A DNA stretch of 54,258 nt from SAR324 cluster bacterium lautmerah10 (GTDB lineage Bacteria > SAR324 > NAC60-12): contig LNZD02000019.1 of assembly GCA_001469005.2 (NCBI GenBank), positions 1 to 54,258 on the forward strand, read 5' to 3'. The notes below the pieces were generated by a model. The model did no database searches. It was given only the letters and a program-made list of their open reading frames with translations, and had not been told where the DNA came from. The position numbers were made by a program, and so were the translations under genes. Of this stretch, positions 16,798-26,462 are shown in pieces. The stretch's first letter is position 1. Every line of letters begins with the position of its first letter.

Positions 16798-17946
16798 TTA
16801 TAAGATTGGATCCGTTTTTTCTTTGAAGGCAGACAAGGCCTCCCGGATTTCTTCAAGGACCTGAGGATCTTCTTCGGAAGTCAGCGCATTTTCCAGGATG
16901 TCATAGGCTTTGTTTGTTGCAACCTGTCCCAGGCCCCAGGCGGAGTGGGAGCGTATCAAGGGTTCCTGGTCAAGGAGCCCCTGTTCCAATGCTGGAATTG
17001 CCTGTGGATTTCCCCAATTGCCGAGTGCGATTGCTACGTTCCGCAAAAGACCTCTCCTTTTGGTGCGGAGCACGGGGCTGTTCTTAAAGCGTTTCCGGAA
17101 TTCTGACTGATTCAATTCCATCAACTTTCCCAGATCCGGAGTCCTTGCCGAGTCCTCTGCGGCAAATCCTTTCTCCATACTGAGAGGTGCTTTACCGTTC
17201 CAGGGGCAGACCTCCTGGCAAATATCGCAGCCGAAAATCCAGTTTCCCATTTTGGGGCGGAGATTTCTGGGAATGGATCCCTTGAGTTCTATGGTGAGGT
17301 AGGAGATGCAGAGCCGTGAATCGACTTCACGGTCGGCCACGATCGCCTCAGTTGGGCAGGCCTCAATGCATCGGGTACAAGTACCGCAATCGACACGGGT
17401 GAAGGGTTGATCCGCTTCGAGGGGGAGATCGATCAGCAACTCGGTCAAAAAAAACCATGATCCCTTTTTCCAGTGAATCAGGTTGGAATGCTTCCCGAAC
17501 CATCCTAAGCCTGCTCTCCAGGCATATTCCCGTTCCAGGATGGGCCCGCTATCCACCAATCCTCGACTCTTTGTTCCAAGTCCGAGTTCTACCAGGATGA
17601 AATCACTGAGTTGTTTCAGCCGTTCATGCATGATTTGGTGGTAATCCTCCGACCAGGCGTAACGGCTGATTTTCCCTTTGGAACCATCGGATTCGGGATG
17701 ATCTCCAGTATAGTAGTTGAAGGCCAGAGCCACTAAGGAAAGGGCTTCAGGCAGCAGATTTCGGGGATCTTGTTTGAGCGGCAGATGCCTTTCCAAATAA
17801 GCCATCTCCCCGGCATAGCCCTTTTCCAGCCAGGCCTTGTAGATCTCGTGGGTTTTACTGGGCTGGACCGGAACCATGCCAACCAGTTCAAAGCCCAATT
17901 CCCCTGCTTTCTGACGGATCGCGTCTTTGAGAGCTTTGGGGCTCAT
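16798..17946 (-). CDS. queG: Epoxyqueuosine reductase
   Basis: Cobalamin- and Fe-S-dependent enzyme of the last step of queuosine tRNA modification. Seen in order: the cobalamin-binding N-terminal half with VDSGPILEREYAWRAGLGWF containing the catalytic Asp, two [4Fe-4S] motifs (CGTCTRCIEACPTEAI and CDICQEVCPWN), and a C-terminal HEAT-like helical repeat region (LGNWGNPQAIPALEQGL and AWGLGQVATN). 382 residues is normal for the HEAT-bearing form. Start ATG at 17946. No other queuosine gene lies in the window. Confidence 0.95.
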   Translation of the reverse strand: MSPKALKDAIRQKAGELGFELVGMVPVQPSKTHEIYKAWLEKGYAGEMAYLERHLPLKQDPRNLLPEALSLVALAFNYYTGDHPESDGSKGKISRYAWSEDYHQIMHERLKQLSDFILVELGLGTKSRGLVDSGPILEREYAWRAGLGWFGKHSNLIHWKKGSWFFLTELLIDLPLEADQPFTRVDCGTCTRCIEACPTEAIVADREVDSRLCISYLTIELKGSIPRNLRPKMGNWIFGCDICQEVCPWNGKAPLSMEKGFAAEDSARTPDLGKLMELNQSEFRKRFKNSPVLRTKRRGLLRNVAIALGNWGNPQAIPALEQGLLDQEPLIRSHSAWGLGQVATNKAYDILENALTSEEDPQVLEEIREALSAFKEKTDPIL

Positions 17947-18013
17947 GGGAGGAGTTTTTATTGTATGTATTCAGGATATGAAGATGGAGATTTGCCTTGG
18001 GGTAAAAAAGGCT

Positions 18014-18499
18014 TTACTCCGTTTTCGGGAGTTCCTCTTCAAAGAGGAGGTACGGAGTTTCCTCCATGTTCAGGCTGCGGTAGGTTTGCTGGGCGATGAG
18101 ATTATCTTTTTCGACATAGAGCCGGAATCCGCAGATGTCAGGCTGGGATGAAGCCAGTTTTTTGACGAAACGGTACATTTCTCGGTAAACCCCTTTTCTC
18201 CGAAAACTCTTTTCAACATAAACACTCTGGATCCACCAGAATTGCCCGTTTCTCCAATCACTCCATTCCCGGGTCACCATCAGGGTGCCGATGATCCTTT
18301 TTTCACTTTCTGCAACGAGGTAAAACCCTTGATCCGGTTCGTCGAAAATACGCTGGACTCCGGCACGGATGATCCGGTCTTCCAAAGTTCGGTCTTCAGT
18401 TTCCCTGGCCATCGCCTGGTTGAAGGCGATGATCGAATCGGCATCTGAAGGAAATGCGTTCCGGATCTGAAAAGATTCCGTCTCTGAGGAAGAGGTCAT
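18014..18499 (-). CDS. GNAT-family N-acetyltransferase
   Basis: 161 residues. The acetyl-CoA motif A region is SVYVEKSFRRKGVYREMYRF, with the R-x-x-G-x-[YV] P-loop, and motif B follows in CGFRLYVEKDNLIAQQTYRS. The N-terminal IRNAFPSDADSIIAFNQAMA matches the small GNAT subgroup acting on amino acids or small amines. Its substrate is unknown. It lies 15 bp downstream of the coiled-coil membrane protein gene and 67 bp upstream of queG, so all three may form one operon. Confidence 0.85.
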   Translation of the reverse strand: MTSSSETESFQIRNAFPSDADSIIAFNQAMARETEDRTLEDRIIRAGVQRIFDEPDQGFYLVAESEKRIIGTLMVTREWSDWRNGQFWWIQSVYVEKSFRRKGVYREMYRFVKKLASSQPDICGFRLYVEKDNLIAQQTYRSLNMEETPYLLFEEELPKTE

Positions 18500-18514
18500 G
18501 GAAAAAAAATTCGT

Positions 18515-19039
18515 CTATTCGTTTTTTTCTCCGGATTCTTCAACCATCTTCAGTTCCTTTTCCTCTGTAACCGGCGCATTGCTCAGCATGACCGATGGTT
18601 TGAAGACTTTTCGAATCAGTCCGCGGATTCCGCTGGTGCTTTCCTCTACTTCTTTCTGGGCTTCCAGCATCACTCCTTCCCAGACTCCGGAAAATCCCGG
18701 GGTTCTCTGGTTCATGATCGAAATGGCCCGATCAAAGGTGTAAAGCATCTTCAGTTCTGCTGCTCCTGGTTTCGTCTGCAGGGTGGCGAGGGTGATGCGC
18801 ATGTTTTCATTCTGTTTCTTTAAATCGTCCACTTCCTCTTCGCGGGAGCGGTTCCCTTTTTCGGTGATGCTCATCTGAGTGTGAAGGGTGTTTTTCAGAT
18901 TTTCGTTGGTCCCTTCCAGTTCCTTGATTTTCAATTTGAGGTGCCTGCGTCTGGCCATTTCACTGAAGAAAATGTAGATGCAGAAAAACACCCCGACATA
19001 GAGACCCAAGGCAAAAGGGTGAAGAATGAGTTCAAACAT
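18515..19039 (-). CDS. Membrane-anchored coiled-coil protein, function unknown
   Basis: 174 residues with one N-terminal transmembrane segment (HPFALGLYVGVFFCIYIFF), then a heptad-rich helix of about 70 residues (HLKLKIKELEGTNENLKN and onward to LKKQNENMRITLATLQ) and a mixed C-terminal region ending acidic. The topology resembles LapA- or DivIC-like single-span scaffolds, but no sequence signature supports either. Cytoplasmic placement of the coiled coil is suggested by the basic SEMARRRHLK flank. Confidence 0.6.
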   Translation of the reverse strand: MFELILHPFALGLYVGVFFCIYIFFSEMARRRHLKLKIKELEGTNENLKNTLHTQMSITEKGNRSREEEVDDLKKQNENMRITLATLQTKPGAAELKMLYTFDRAISIMNQRTPGFSGVWEGVMLEAQKEVEESTSGIRGLIRKVFKPSVMLSNAPVTEEKELKMVEESGEKNE

Positions 19040-19182
19040 GGTCCTTCTGGTCGTGGAGTTTCAAATCAGTGGGGAATTCAGTTCCTGAAATAAATACTAA
19101 AAATATTTATCATTAACCTCTGATATTGCTTGGACCACCCGCAGTTTTCAAGCCGTAGCTGAAACCTGATGCAATCGGAGAG

Positions 19183-19647
19183 TCATCGAGGATCTGGATT
19201 GATCAGCATGAAATTGGTTGCCTTGAAACTCATCACCAGTTCCTTTTCCTGGTTCAAGACCTCGATCAGAGTGATGATGATACCACGATCCGTTTTGCTG
19301 CGTGAGCGTTTGCAATCAAGGACCGTCGTGCGGACGTGCAGTTGGTTTTCGGGATACACCGGTTTCAGCCAGCGTAATTCGTCGATTCCCGGAGAACCAA
19401 GACTGGCTTTTGGAGAAAGGTAATGTTCGACCATCAAGCGCATCACCATCGAGGCGGTGTGCCAACCACTGGCAATCAGTCCGCCGAAGATGGAATGCTC
19501 CGCTTTTTGGGGATCGGTATGAAAATACTGGGGATCGTATTTCTGGGCAAATTCGATGATTTCCTCCTGCTTCACATCGACTGGGCCGAATTCCATTACC
19601 TGCCCCAAAGGATAATCTTCATAATAACGTTCTTCCGGATTTGTCAT
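19183..19647 (-). CDS. MaoC-family (R)-specific enoyl-CoA hydratase/dehydratase
   Basis: 154 residues of hot-dog fold. The catalytic pair is seen in FAQKYDPQYFHTDP (Asp and His of the hydratase-2 motif) and IFGGLIASGWHTASMVMRL is the acyl-binding helix. Substrate may be a branched or beta-hydroxy acyl-CoA. It lies 15 bp downstream of kynU and is probably co-transcribed, though no shared pathway is obvious. Confidence 0.9.
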   Translation of the reverse strand: MTNPEERYYEDYPLGQVMEFGPVDVKQEEIIEFAQKYDPQYFHTDPQKAEHSIFGGLIASGWHTASMVMRLMVEHYLSPKASLGSPGIDELRWLKPVYPENQLHVRTTVLDCKRSRSKTDRGIIITLIEVLNQEKELVMSFKATNFMLINPDPR

Positions 19648-19662
19648 GGATAGGTTTTTAAT

Positions 19663-20898
19663 TCACGTGACCTTGGATTTTTGGAGAAATGCTTCCTGAT
19701 TCCATTCTTTTGATTCCAGAATCTGTTTCAACTGTTTGACAGCATCATGGATATCCTGGTAACTCAGGAAAAGCGGAGCAAATCCGAAACGCATCAGATT
19801 GGGAGCCCTGAAATCCCCAATCACTCCTCTTGAGATCAGCGCCTGCATGACGGCATAGCCTTGTGGGTGACTGACCGCTACCTGGCTTCCACGTTGTGAA
19901 GCATCCTCCGGACTTATGATTTCAAGTTCCCAGGCAGCACATTCATTCTTCAATAGCTTAATAAAGAGATCGGTGAGGGCCATGCTTTTTTCACGGACCT
20001 GCTGGAGGCTGACATCCTGGTAAATCTCCAAACCGGACTGAAGAGCCCGTAAGGATAAAATCGGTTGGGTTCCGCAGACAAAACGCCGGATGCCCGAATC
20101 AGGATCAAAGTGGCGTTCAAAGTCAAAAGGCCTGGCATGGCCAAACCATCCGCTGAGAGGCTGGTTGCAGGCAGTATGATGTCTGGACGCCGCATAGAGA
20201 TAGGCAGGTGCCCCGGGACCGCCGTTCAGGTATTTGTAGGTGCAGCCCACCGCAAAATCGACTCGGCAACGATTGAGTTGAACTGGGAAAATTCCTGCAC
20301 TGTGACTGAGATCCCAAACAGTGAGCCCGCCGAATTCCTGAACTTGACGGGTCAAGTTTTCCATATCACGGATGGTTCCGCTTCGGTAATCCACATGATT
20401 GATCAGAACCGCCGCAACCTGTTCATCAAGCATTTCGTGGATGCTGGAACCGTCTCTCCCTTCCAGCAGGATTTCAAGATCAGGACGGAGGCTTTTCACT
20501 CCTTCGAGCACATAAAGGTCGCTCGGGAAACAATCCGCCTCGGCAATTACTTTGTTGCGTCCGGATTTGAGGGAAAGGGCTGCGTGAAGAACCTTATGAA
20601 GATTCACCGATGTGGTATCACAAACCACGACTTCGTCATCATCTGCGCCAATCAACTTGGCCACCATGCTCCCAAGTCGGTCGGTCAATTCCCACCAACC
20701 TGCGTTGTTCCAACTTCGGATCAGATCCTCTGCCCATTCCTGGTGCAGAACTTTTTCCATTTTCTGGAATACCTCTTTTGGAGCAGGACCAAGGGAGTTT
20801 CCGTCAAGATAAATCACTCCTTCAGGAAGATGAAAAAGACTGCGGTAATTTCGAAGGGGGTCATCCCGGTCAAGTTGCTGCAGTTCCTGAAGTTTCAT
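19663..20898 (-). CDS. kynU: Kynureninase
   Basis: PLP enzyme that cleaves L-kynurenine to anthranilate and alanine (or 3-hydroxykynurenine to 3-hydroxyanthranilate). The start has VIYLDGNSLGPAP. Phosphate and ring contacts lie in DTTSVNLHKVLHAAL. The aspartate of WDLSHSAGIFPVQL and the Schiff-base lysine in VGCTYKYLNGGPGAPAYLY follow, then RRFVCGTQPILS. 411 residues is the usual size. No tryptophan dioxygenase or kynurenine formamidase of a recognised type is in the window, so imported kynurenine or distant genes must supply it. Confidence 0.95.
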   Translation of the reverse strand: MKLQELQQLDRDDPLRNYRSLFHLPEGVIYLDGNSLGPAPKEVFQKMEKVLHQEWAEDLIRSWNNAGWWELTDRLGSMVAKLIGADDDEVVVCDTTSVNLHKVLHAALSLKSGRNKVIAEADCFPSDLYVLEGVKSLRPDLEILLEGRDGSSIHEMLDEQVAAVLINHVDYRSGTIRDMENLTRQVQEFGGLTVWDLSHSAGIFPVQLNRCRVDFAVGCTYKYLNGGPGAPAYLYAASRHHTACNQPLSGWFGHARPFDFERHFDPDSGIRRFVCGTQPILSLRALQSGLEIYQDVSLQQVREKSMALTDLFIKLLKNECAAWELEIISPEDASQRGSQVAVSHPQGYAVMQALISRGVIGDFRAPNLMRFGFAPLFLSYQDIHDAVKQLKQILESKEWNQEAFLQKSKVT

Positions 20899-20926
20899 GA
20901 TGGTGAAATTGAATCAGAAGATGGAA

Positions 20927-20955
20927 TTGTCTTGGATCAATTAGCATTCTATAGT
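20927..20955 (+). promoter_or_regulatory. Likely sigma70-type promoter for the creatininase-family gene
   Basis: TTGTCT (20927-20932), a 17-bp spacer and TATAGT (20950-20955). Boxes match consensus at 4 and 5 of 6 positions, and the site lies 68 bp before the start codon in the divergent kynU gap. Confidence 0.5.
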
Positions 20956-21023
20956 TGGTTCCAATCATCAAATCAGTTCAGCATTCAAAGATCCATCAAC
21001 TTAATCCTTAAGGAGAAAACAGA

Positions 21024-21797
21024 ATGTCAGTAATGGAATGGAATCGTCTCAGGGCGCCGCAACTGAGAGCCTTGGCTCAAGAAGATTGTCTGGTCATCCT
21101 GCCCGTGGGTTCAACCGAGCAGCATGGACCTCATCTGCCCGTTCAGGTGGATGCCTTGTTGGCAACGGAGGTCAGCCTGGGTGCTGCTTCCCGATTCAAT
21201 CCTCCCGAAAAAGCTGTCGTTGCCCCAACGGTCTGGTGCGGACTAGCGGAACATCATATGGACCTCGGAGGGACGTTCACCCTGGATCATTCTACTTATC
21301 ATGCCCTGATCCGTTGCCTTTGCAGATCCATTCAACGTCATGGCTTCCGCAGGATCTGTGTCGTCAACGGCCATGGAGGCAATATTCATGCTCTTCACGT
21401 GATTGCTGCCGAACTCAAGCAGGAACTGGATTTGAGGATTCTGGTCTGTACCTATTGGACCCTGCCTGATGTGGCAAAGTCATTTGCTGAGATTCTGGAA
21501 AAGCAAAGCAATGTCCGCCACGCCGGAGAAGCGGAAACATCGATGTTGCTGCATCTCAAACCGGATCTGGTCGACCAGGATGCGCTGCAGCAGGCAGATG
21601 GACCTGCGGAATTGAAGATGATGGGGCCTGGAGCCTATCGCTGGAATTCTTTCAGGAGCATGAGCCCGAATGGGGTGATTGGTTTTCCTTCCGCGGCCTC
21701 AGCAGAAAAAGGAGCAAAGTTGCTGACTGCGGCATCCGAGGGACTCTTCCGATTGCTGGAGGAACCGGATTCCTGGGCTGATTTAGTTAGAACTTAG
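21024..21797 (+). CDS. Creatininase-family amidohydrolase
   Basis: 257 residues. Metal-binding residues are seen in LPVGSTEQHGPHLPVQVDAL (Glu, His and Asp) and the second set in VNGHGGNIHAL and RHAGEAETSMLL. The family acts on amide bonds (creatinine, mycofactocin precursor, formamidopyrimidine and others); this member lacks features tying it to one substrate. AAGGAG lies 8 nt before the ATG. It diverges from kynU and ends 4 bp inside the 3' end of the PhyH gene. Confidence 0.9.
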   Translation: MSVMEWNRLRAPQLRALAQEDCLVILPVGSTEQHGPHLPVQVDALLATEVSLGAASRFNPPEKAVVAPTVWCGLAEHHMDLGGTFTLDHSTYHALIRCLCRSIQRHGFRRICVVNGHGGNIHALHVIAAELKQELDLRILVCTYWTLPDVAKSFAEILEKQSNVRHAGEAETSMLLHLKPDLVDQDALQQADGPAELKMMGPGAYRWNSFRSMSPNGVIGFPSAASAEKGAKLLTAASEGLFRLLEEPDSWADLVRT

Positions 21798-22639
21798 ACG
21801 AATCCACGTAGGGGAAGCTTGGAATTCCGTTGTAACCAGTTCCAATCAGGATAATCTGCGTCTGCTTCGATCAGATGCAGGGTGTAAGCATGACGTGTTC
21901 GGTTAGATCGGTTGGCTTCGCTCATATGCGGGAGTTTTCCATGGAGGATGACCATGGTTCCCTGGGGAACTTCTAATGGGATCGCCTGGTTCCGGTCCCA
22001 GGGTGTGTCATCCCAGATTTCCATTTCGGTTCCGTCACCTTCTTCATTTCTAAAAAATCTTGATTTCAGAGGATTCTGGTGTCCTCCTGGAATCGCCCAG
22101 AGACATCCATTTTCTCGGTCCGCGTCTTCCAACGCAAACCAGAAACCCTTCACTGAGAGGGGTTCTGTGAAGAGGAACGTGCCATCTTGGTGAAAATGGA
22201 CTTCGCCTCCAATCCTGGGCTGTTTGAAGATGTACATCGACTGCAGCAGAAGCGGGTTTTGCATTCCAAGATCCCTAACCACTTCAGCAAGTTCAGGATT
22301 ACGGGAAAAGCTGTTGAAATCTGGATTCAGGTCATGCATCGCATGTCCGATTTTGTTGATGCAGAGTTCTTTTTCCTGAACAAGCATCCCTTTTGGGTCG
22401 AAGGCTTCTTCTTCGAAGAAAAAACGGATTTTATCTCCGGACTCGAGGAAATAAGCGTCTGAGTGACGGGTTTGCTCGTTGGTGGTGAAAATACTTGTTT
22501 GCCCAGGAACCTCAAAATCCCTCACCAGTTCCTTGGCGCACTGACGAAGGTTTTCACACTGCCGGGCAGAGACAAAATTCTCGAGGACAAGAAAACCCTG
22601 TTTTTCGAATGAATCCAACTGTTCTGTACTGAGTCTCAT
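21794..22639 (-). CDS. Phytanoyl-CoA dioxygenase (PhyH) family oxygenase
   Basis: Fe(II)/2-oxoglutarate-dependent oxygenase of 281 residues. The HxD part of the iron triad is in VHFHQDGTFLF; the distal His is in LPHMSEANRS with the oxoglutarate-binding Arg in SNRTRHAY. FWFALEDADRENGCLWAIPG is a typical PhyH core strand. Substrate unknown; bacterial members hydroxylate lipids, amino acids and natural products. It ends 4 bp inside the creatininase-family gene (tail to tail). Confidence 0.9.
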   Translation of the reverse strand: MRLSTEQLDSFEKQGFLVLENFVSARQCENLRQCAKELVRDFEVPGQTSIFTTNEQTRHSDAYFLESGDKIRFFFEEEAFDPKGMLVQEKELCINKIGHAMHDLNPDFNSFSRNPELAEVVRDLGMQNPLLLQSMYIFKQPRIGGEVHFHQDGTFLFTEPLSVKGFWFALEDADRENGCLWAIPGGHQNPLKSRFFRNEEGDGTEMEIWDDTPWDRNQAIPLEVPQGTMVILHGKLPHMSEANRSNRTRHAYTLHLIEADADYPDWNWLQRNSKLPLRGFV

Positions 22640-22799
22640 AGTTTCAGTTTTTAGGATGCCAGTTGTAAAATTTCTACTAAGGAAAAGCTGGTTAAAAAAG
22701 TAGATGGAAGCTTACGTAAAATACCTTATCCTATAAATGAATCATGAATTATATCATGGTTTAATCGTTTTTCATCTATTCGGATTCTTAAACACTCAG

Positions 22800-23054
22800 A
22801 TGTTCAGTGCCGGTCTCAAACTAATGGTCGTCGGGATGCTGATGGTCCTGCTCTTTTTACTGCTCATGATGCTGTTCATCATGCTCATCGAGTTCCTCAA
22901 CCGTTCACACACCAAAATGGAAGCCCAGAGGATTCAGCAGGAAAGGAAGACCCAGAAACAGAACGCTTTCCAAGAACCAGTGGTTCCTGCAGCGGTTTTG
23001 GCAGCAGCAGTATCCGCATACGAGGCTGAGCGTCAAAAGCTTTTCATCACTTGA
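22800..23054 (+). CDS. oadG: Sodium-pump decarboxylase gamma subunit-like (OadG family)
   Basis: 84 residues: one N-terminal transmembrane helix (VVGMLMVLLFLLLMMLFIML), then a charged Gln/Lys-rich linker and an Ala/Val-rich segment, the layout of OadG. In these pumps gamma joins the biotinylated alpha subunit to the membrane beta subunit. The ATG at 22800 puts the helix at the N-terminus as in relatives; the frame extends to an ATG at 22737. It lies 14 bp before oadA, forming oadG-oadA-oadB. The sequence is short and diverse, so the call rests largely on context. Confidence 0.75.
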   Translation: MFSAGLKLMVVGMLMVLLFLLLMMLFIMLIEFLNRSHTKMEAQRIQQERKTQKQNAFQEPVVPAAVLAAAVSAYEAERQKLFIT

Positions 23055-23068
23055 TATAAAAAATCGCC

Positions 23069-24871
23069 ATGGCAAAGAAACGCATCGAATTCATGGACAC
23101 CTCATTCCGAGACGGATTTCAGTCCGTATTTGGAGCAAGGGTCTCAACCCGTGATTTTCTGCCTGCTTTGGAAGCAGCAGTGGACGCCGGAACGACTTAT
23201 TTTGAGGCCGGCGGGGGAGCTCGTTTCCAGAGTCTTTTTTTCTACTGTAACGAATCAGCCTTCGACATGATGGATTCCTTCCGCAAGACGGTAGGACCTG
23301 ATGCAAATTTACAGACTCTGGCACGCGGCATCAATGTGGTAGCGCTTAATCAACAGCCAAGGGACATGATTGACCTGCATGCGAAGATGTTCAAGAAGCA
23401 TGGTATCACTACCATCCGCAATTTTGACGCGCTTAACGATCTCCGTAATCTGAGTTATTCCGGCGAAAGGATTGCCGCAGCAGGACTTCATCACCAGATT
23501 GTCATCACGATGATGGATCTGCCTCCAGGCTGTGAGGGGGCACACAGTCCTGATGATTATTCAAAAATGCTCAGGAATATTCTTGATTCGGATATTCCCT
23601 TTCATTCGGTTTGTTTCAAGGATTCCAGTGGAACGGTTCACCCTCGTAAAATATACGAGACCATCAAAGCTGCGAGAAAAACCGTTCCTGAGGACATGAT
23701 TCTTCATCTTCATACCCATGATACTGCAGGGATCGGCATCAGCCAGTACCTGGCAGCCATTGATGCGGGGATCAGCCGAATTGATTTGGCGATGAGTCCA
23801 GTCAGTGGAGGGACGGCACAGCCGGATATTCTTACAATGTGGCATGCAATGAAAGGAACCGACTTCACCCTGGATATCGATCCCCTCAAGTATGTTAAAG
23901 TTGAGGAGGTATTTGAGGAAGCAATGAGCGACTACTTCATCCCGCCAGAGTCAAGAATGGTATCTCCGTTGATTCCCTTTTCTCCGATGCCGGGAGGTGC
24001 CTTAACCGCCAATACGATGATGATGCGCGATACCGGAACCCTGCATCTTTATCCCAAGGTGATCAAGGAAATGGAGGAAGTGATCCGTGTTGGAGGATTC
24101 GGTACCTCAGTTACCCCGGTTTCACAATTTTATTTCCAACAGGCCTATCTTAATGCAACCCAGGGACGCTGGGAGAAGATCAATCCACAATACGGGAATA
24201 TGGTCCTTGGTTATTTCGGCAGAACACCTGTGGAACCAGATCCGGAAATCGTTAAGCTTGCCTCCGAGCAGCTCGACAAACCGGTGTTCAAGGAAGATCC
24301 TCTGGATATCCTCGAGGATGGCCGACCTGGGGCAGAGAAAACCCTCCAGGAAAATGGTTTGCCCGTTAATGATGAAAACGTGTTCATTGCTTCAAGTTGT
24401 GAAAGCAAGGGGATTGATTTTCTGCTGGGCAAGGCCAAGGAAAATATCCGGCGGAAGAGTGCTGAGACTGCCAAGACAGAAAAGACAGCGGCTCCTAAGT
24501 CTGTTTCAACCGCAGCACCTGCTTTAGGACCCCGTGAATACACCATTACGGTTGAAGGTAAAGCCTACCAGGTCCAGGTTGCAGAAAGCGGTGGGAGTCC
24601 GACGGTCAGTTCTTCTGCGTCGATTCCGGCACCCCAACAGGCCCCCTCAGCATCAGGTCAGGTTGTGGAAGCACCGACTCCAGGAAACATCCTGCGCTTG
24701 GAAGTTCAAACAGGAGAAACCGTGAATGCAAACCAGACACTGCTGGTGATGGAGGCGATGAAGATGGAGTCTGAAGTCAAGGCTCCTGTTGCGGGGACCG
24801 TGGCGGAGATCCATGTTTCAGCAGGAGATACGGTTCAGGCTGGGGCTCCACTGCTAACCCTGAACAGTTGA
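23069..24871 (+). CDS. oadA: Biotin-dependent carboxyltransferase/decarboxylase alpha subunit (OadA/PycB-like)
   Basis: 600 residues. The TIM barrel starts with [18 protein letters not shown], a variant of the usual DTTLRDGxQS. The carboxylated-lysine motif is VCFKDSSGT, the metal site HLHTHDTAG, and [17 protein letters not shown] matches carboxyltransferase domains. A conserved middle domain follows, then an Ala/Pro linker and a C-terminal biotinyl domain with [13 protein letters not shown]. With oadG and oadB alongside it should form a Na+-pumping decarboxylase (oxaloacetate or related). No biotin carboxylase gene is near, which agrees with decarboxylase use. Confidence 0.9.
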   Translation: MAKKRIEFMDTSFRDGFQSVFGARVSTRDFLPALEAAVDAGTTYFEAGGGARFQSLFFYCNESAFDMMDSFRKTVGPDANLQTLARGINVVALNQQPRDMIDLHAKMFKKHGITTIRNFDALNDLRNLSYSGERIAAAGLHHQIVITMMDLPPGCEGAHSPDDYSKMLRNILDSDIPFHSVCFKDSSGTVHPRKIYETIKAARKTVPEDMILHLHTHDTAGIGISQYLAAIDAGISRIDLAMSPVSGGTAQPDILTMWHAMKGTDFTLDIDPLKYVKVEEVFEEAMSDYFIPPESRMVSPLIPFSPMPGGALTANTMMMRDTGTLHLYPKVIKEMEEVIRVGGFGTSVTPVSQFYFQQAYLNATQGRWEKINPQYGNMVLGYFGRTPVEPDPEIVKLASEQLDKPVFKEDPLDILEDGRPGAEKTLQENGLPVNDENVFIASSCESKGIDFLLGKAKENIRRKSAETAKTEKTAAPKSVSTAAPALGPREYTITVEGKAYQVQVAESGGSPTVSSSASIPAPQQAPSASGQVVEAPTPGNILRLEVQTGETVNANQTLLVMEAMKMESEVKAPVAGTVAEIHVSAGDTVQAGAPLLTLNS

Positions 24872-24932
24872 ATTGATAAATTTTTTCAGGAAACCTTCAG
24901 GGAAACATATAAAAATGCGGAATAAGGGAAAA

Positions 24933-26462
24933 ATGTTGATCTCAGAATTTTTTCTTAAACGCTTTTTTTGTTTCCTGATTCTTTTCACCGCCTTTCCATT
25001 TTTAGTCTATTCTCAGGCGGTTCCCGACCGTGTCACCATCACCGCTCGGGGACCTCTGCAGGTTTCTGAAGTACGGGTGAAACTTGGAGATTCTGTGCTT
25101 TCAGGAGACATCCTGGCCGTGATGAAACGTGCGGATGGCAGCAAACTCACCCTGCGTGCAGGAGTTTCAGGGAGGATCACCGAGTGGAAAATGGAGCCCT
25201 ATCGAAGCTTCAAGGATGGTGAAATTCTGGGGGTGCTTCAGGTTCAACCCTTGATCATTGAAACAAACTCTCAAGAGAAATCAGAATTTCAGGATCCCAG
25301 TCTTGGGGTAATGTTTGAACAAATGCAGGATTCCACAGGATTGGCACGAATAATCCGTGGGCAGGAGATGGACTGGTCGGAAGGGATCGGCCGGGTTTTG
25401 ATGATGCTGATCGGATTCATTCTGCTTTATTTGGGTATCCAGAAGAAATTTGAACCCCTGCTTCTGGTTCCGATTGGATTCGGTACGATACTCACCAACA
25501 TTCCAGGGGCAGGTTTGAGTGAACCGGGCGGATTACTTTATTATGTCTACGAAATGGGTATCACCACCGGGATTTTTCCGCTGCTGATCTTTATGGGCAT
25601 TGGAGCCATGACGGATTTTGGGCCGATGTTGGCTAATCCAAGAACTGCATTGTTGGGAGGAGCCGCTCAATTCGGGATCTTTGCAACATTGCTTGGCGCA
25701 TTAGCACTGAATTGGGTTCCCGGTATCGATTTCAGTCTCAGGGATGCTGCTTCAATCGGTATCATCGGCGGTGCTGATGGTCCAACGGCGATTTTCCTTT
25801 CCAGTCAACTGTCTCCAAGGTTGTTGGGTTCGATAGCGATTGCCGCGTATTCATACATGGCTTTGGTTCCCCTGATTCAACCTCCGATCATGAAACTGCT
25901 GACAACGGAAAAGGAACGGAAAATGGAAATGCGGCAGTTACGTTATGTGTCACGCCGGGAGAAGATCATGTTCCCTTTGCTAGTTCTGGTTCTATGTGGC
26001 TTGTTGCTCCCATCCGCAGCACCCTTGATCGGTATGTTCATGTTGGGAAATCTTGCGCGTGAATGCGGGGTGGTGGACCGACTTTCAGATACCATGCAGA
26101 ATGCGCTCATCAATGCGGTAACGATTTTTCTCGGTCTTGGGGTTGGGAGTAAATTGCTGGCGACCCAGTTTTTGAATCTTGAAACAGTAGGGATCCTGAT
26201 TCTTGGAGTGATCGCTTTTGCCATCGGGACCGCATCGGGGGTTTTGCTGGCAAAATTAATGAACCGGCTCTCATCAATGCCAATCAATCCCTTGATTGGT
26301 GCGGCAGGCGTATCTGCGGTGCCCATGGCCGCCCGGGTGGTCAACCATGTCGGATTACAGGCCAATCCCCAAAACCATCTGGTGATGCATGCGATGGGAC
26401 CGAATGTGTCCGGGGTAATCGGTTCTGCCGTAGCCGCCGGAGTTTTACTCTCCATGCTCTGA
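24933..26462 (+). CDS. oadB: Na+-transporting decarboxylase beta subunit (OadB) with an N-terminal biotinyl-like domain
   Basis: About 509 residues. The C-terminal 380 are a normal Oad[21 protein letters not shown] holds the conserved Asp of the sodium path, and [20 protein letters not shown] ends the protein. Ahead of it, unlike typical OadB, come a signal peptide (ends FLVYSQA) and a barrel-sandwich domain ([19 protein letters not shown], then [12 protein letters not shown] and [12 protein letters not shown]). That domain aligns with biotinyl domains but lacks the MKM tip. I chose the ATG at 24933 because AAGGGA lies just upstream; an ATG at 24915 and a TTG at 24873 are alternatives. Confidence 0.88.
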   Translation: MLISEFFLKRFFCFLILFTAFPFLVYSQAVPDRVTITARGPLQVSEVRVKLGDSVLSGDILAVMKRADGSKLTLRAGVSGRITEWKMEPYRSFKDGEILGVLQVQPLIIETNSQEKSEFQDPSLGVMFEQMQDSTGLARIIRGQEMDWSEGIGRVLMMLIGFILLYLGIQKKFEPLLLVPIGFGTILTNIPGAGLSEPGGLLYYVYEMGITTGIFPLLIFMGIGAMTDFGPMLANPRTALLGGAAQFGIFATLLGALALNWVPGIDFSLRDAASIGIIGGADGPTAIFLSSQLSPRLLGSIAIAAYSYMALVPLIQPPIMKLLTTEKERKMEMRQLRYVSRREKIMFPLLVLVLCGLLLPSAAPLIGMFMLGNLARECGVVDRLSDTMQNALINAVTIFLGLGVGSKLLATQFLNLETVGILILGVIAFAIGTASGVLLAKLMNRLSSMPINPLIGAAGVSAVPMAARVVNHVGLQANPQNHLVMHAMGPNVSGVIGSAVAAGVLLSML

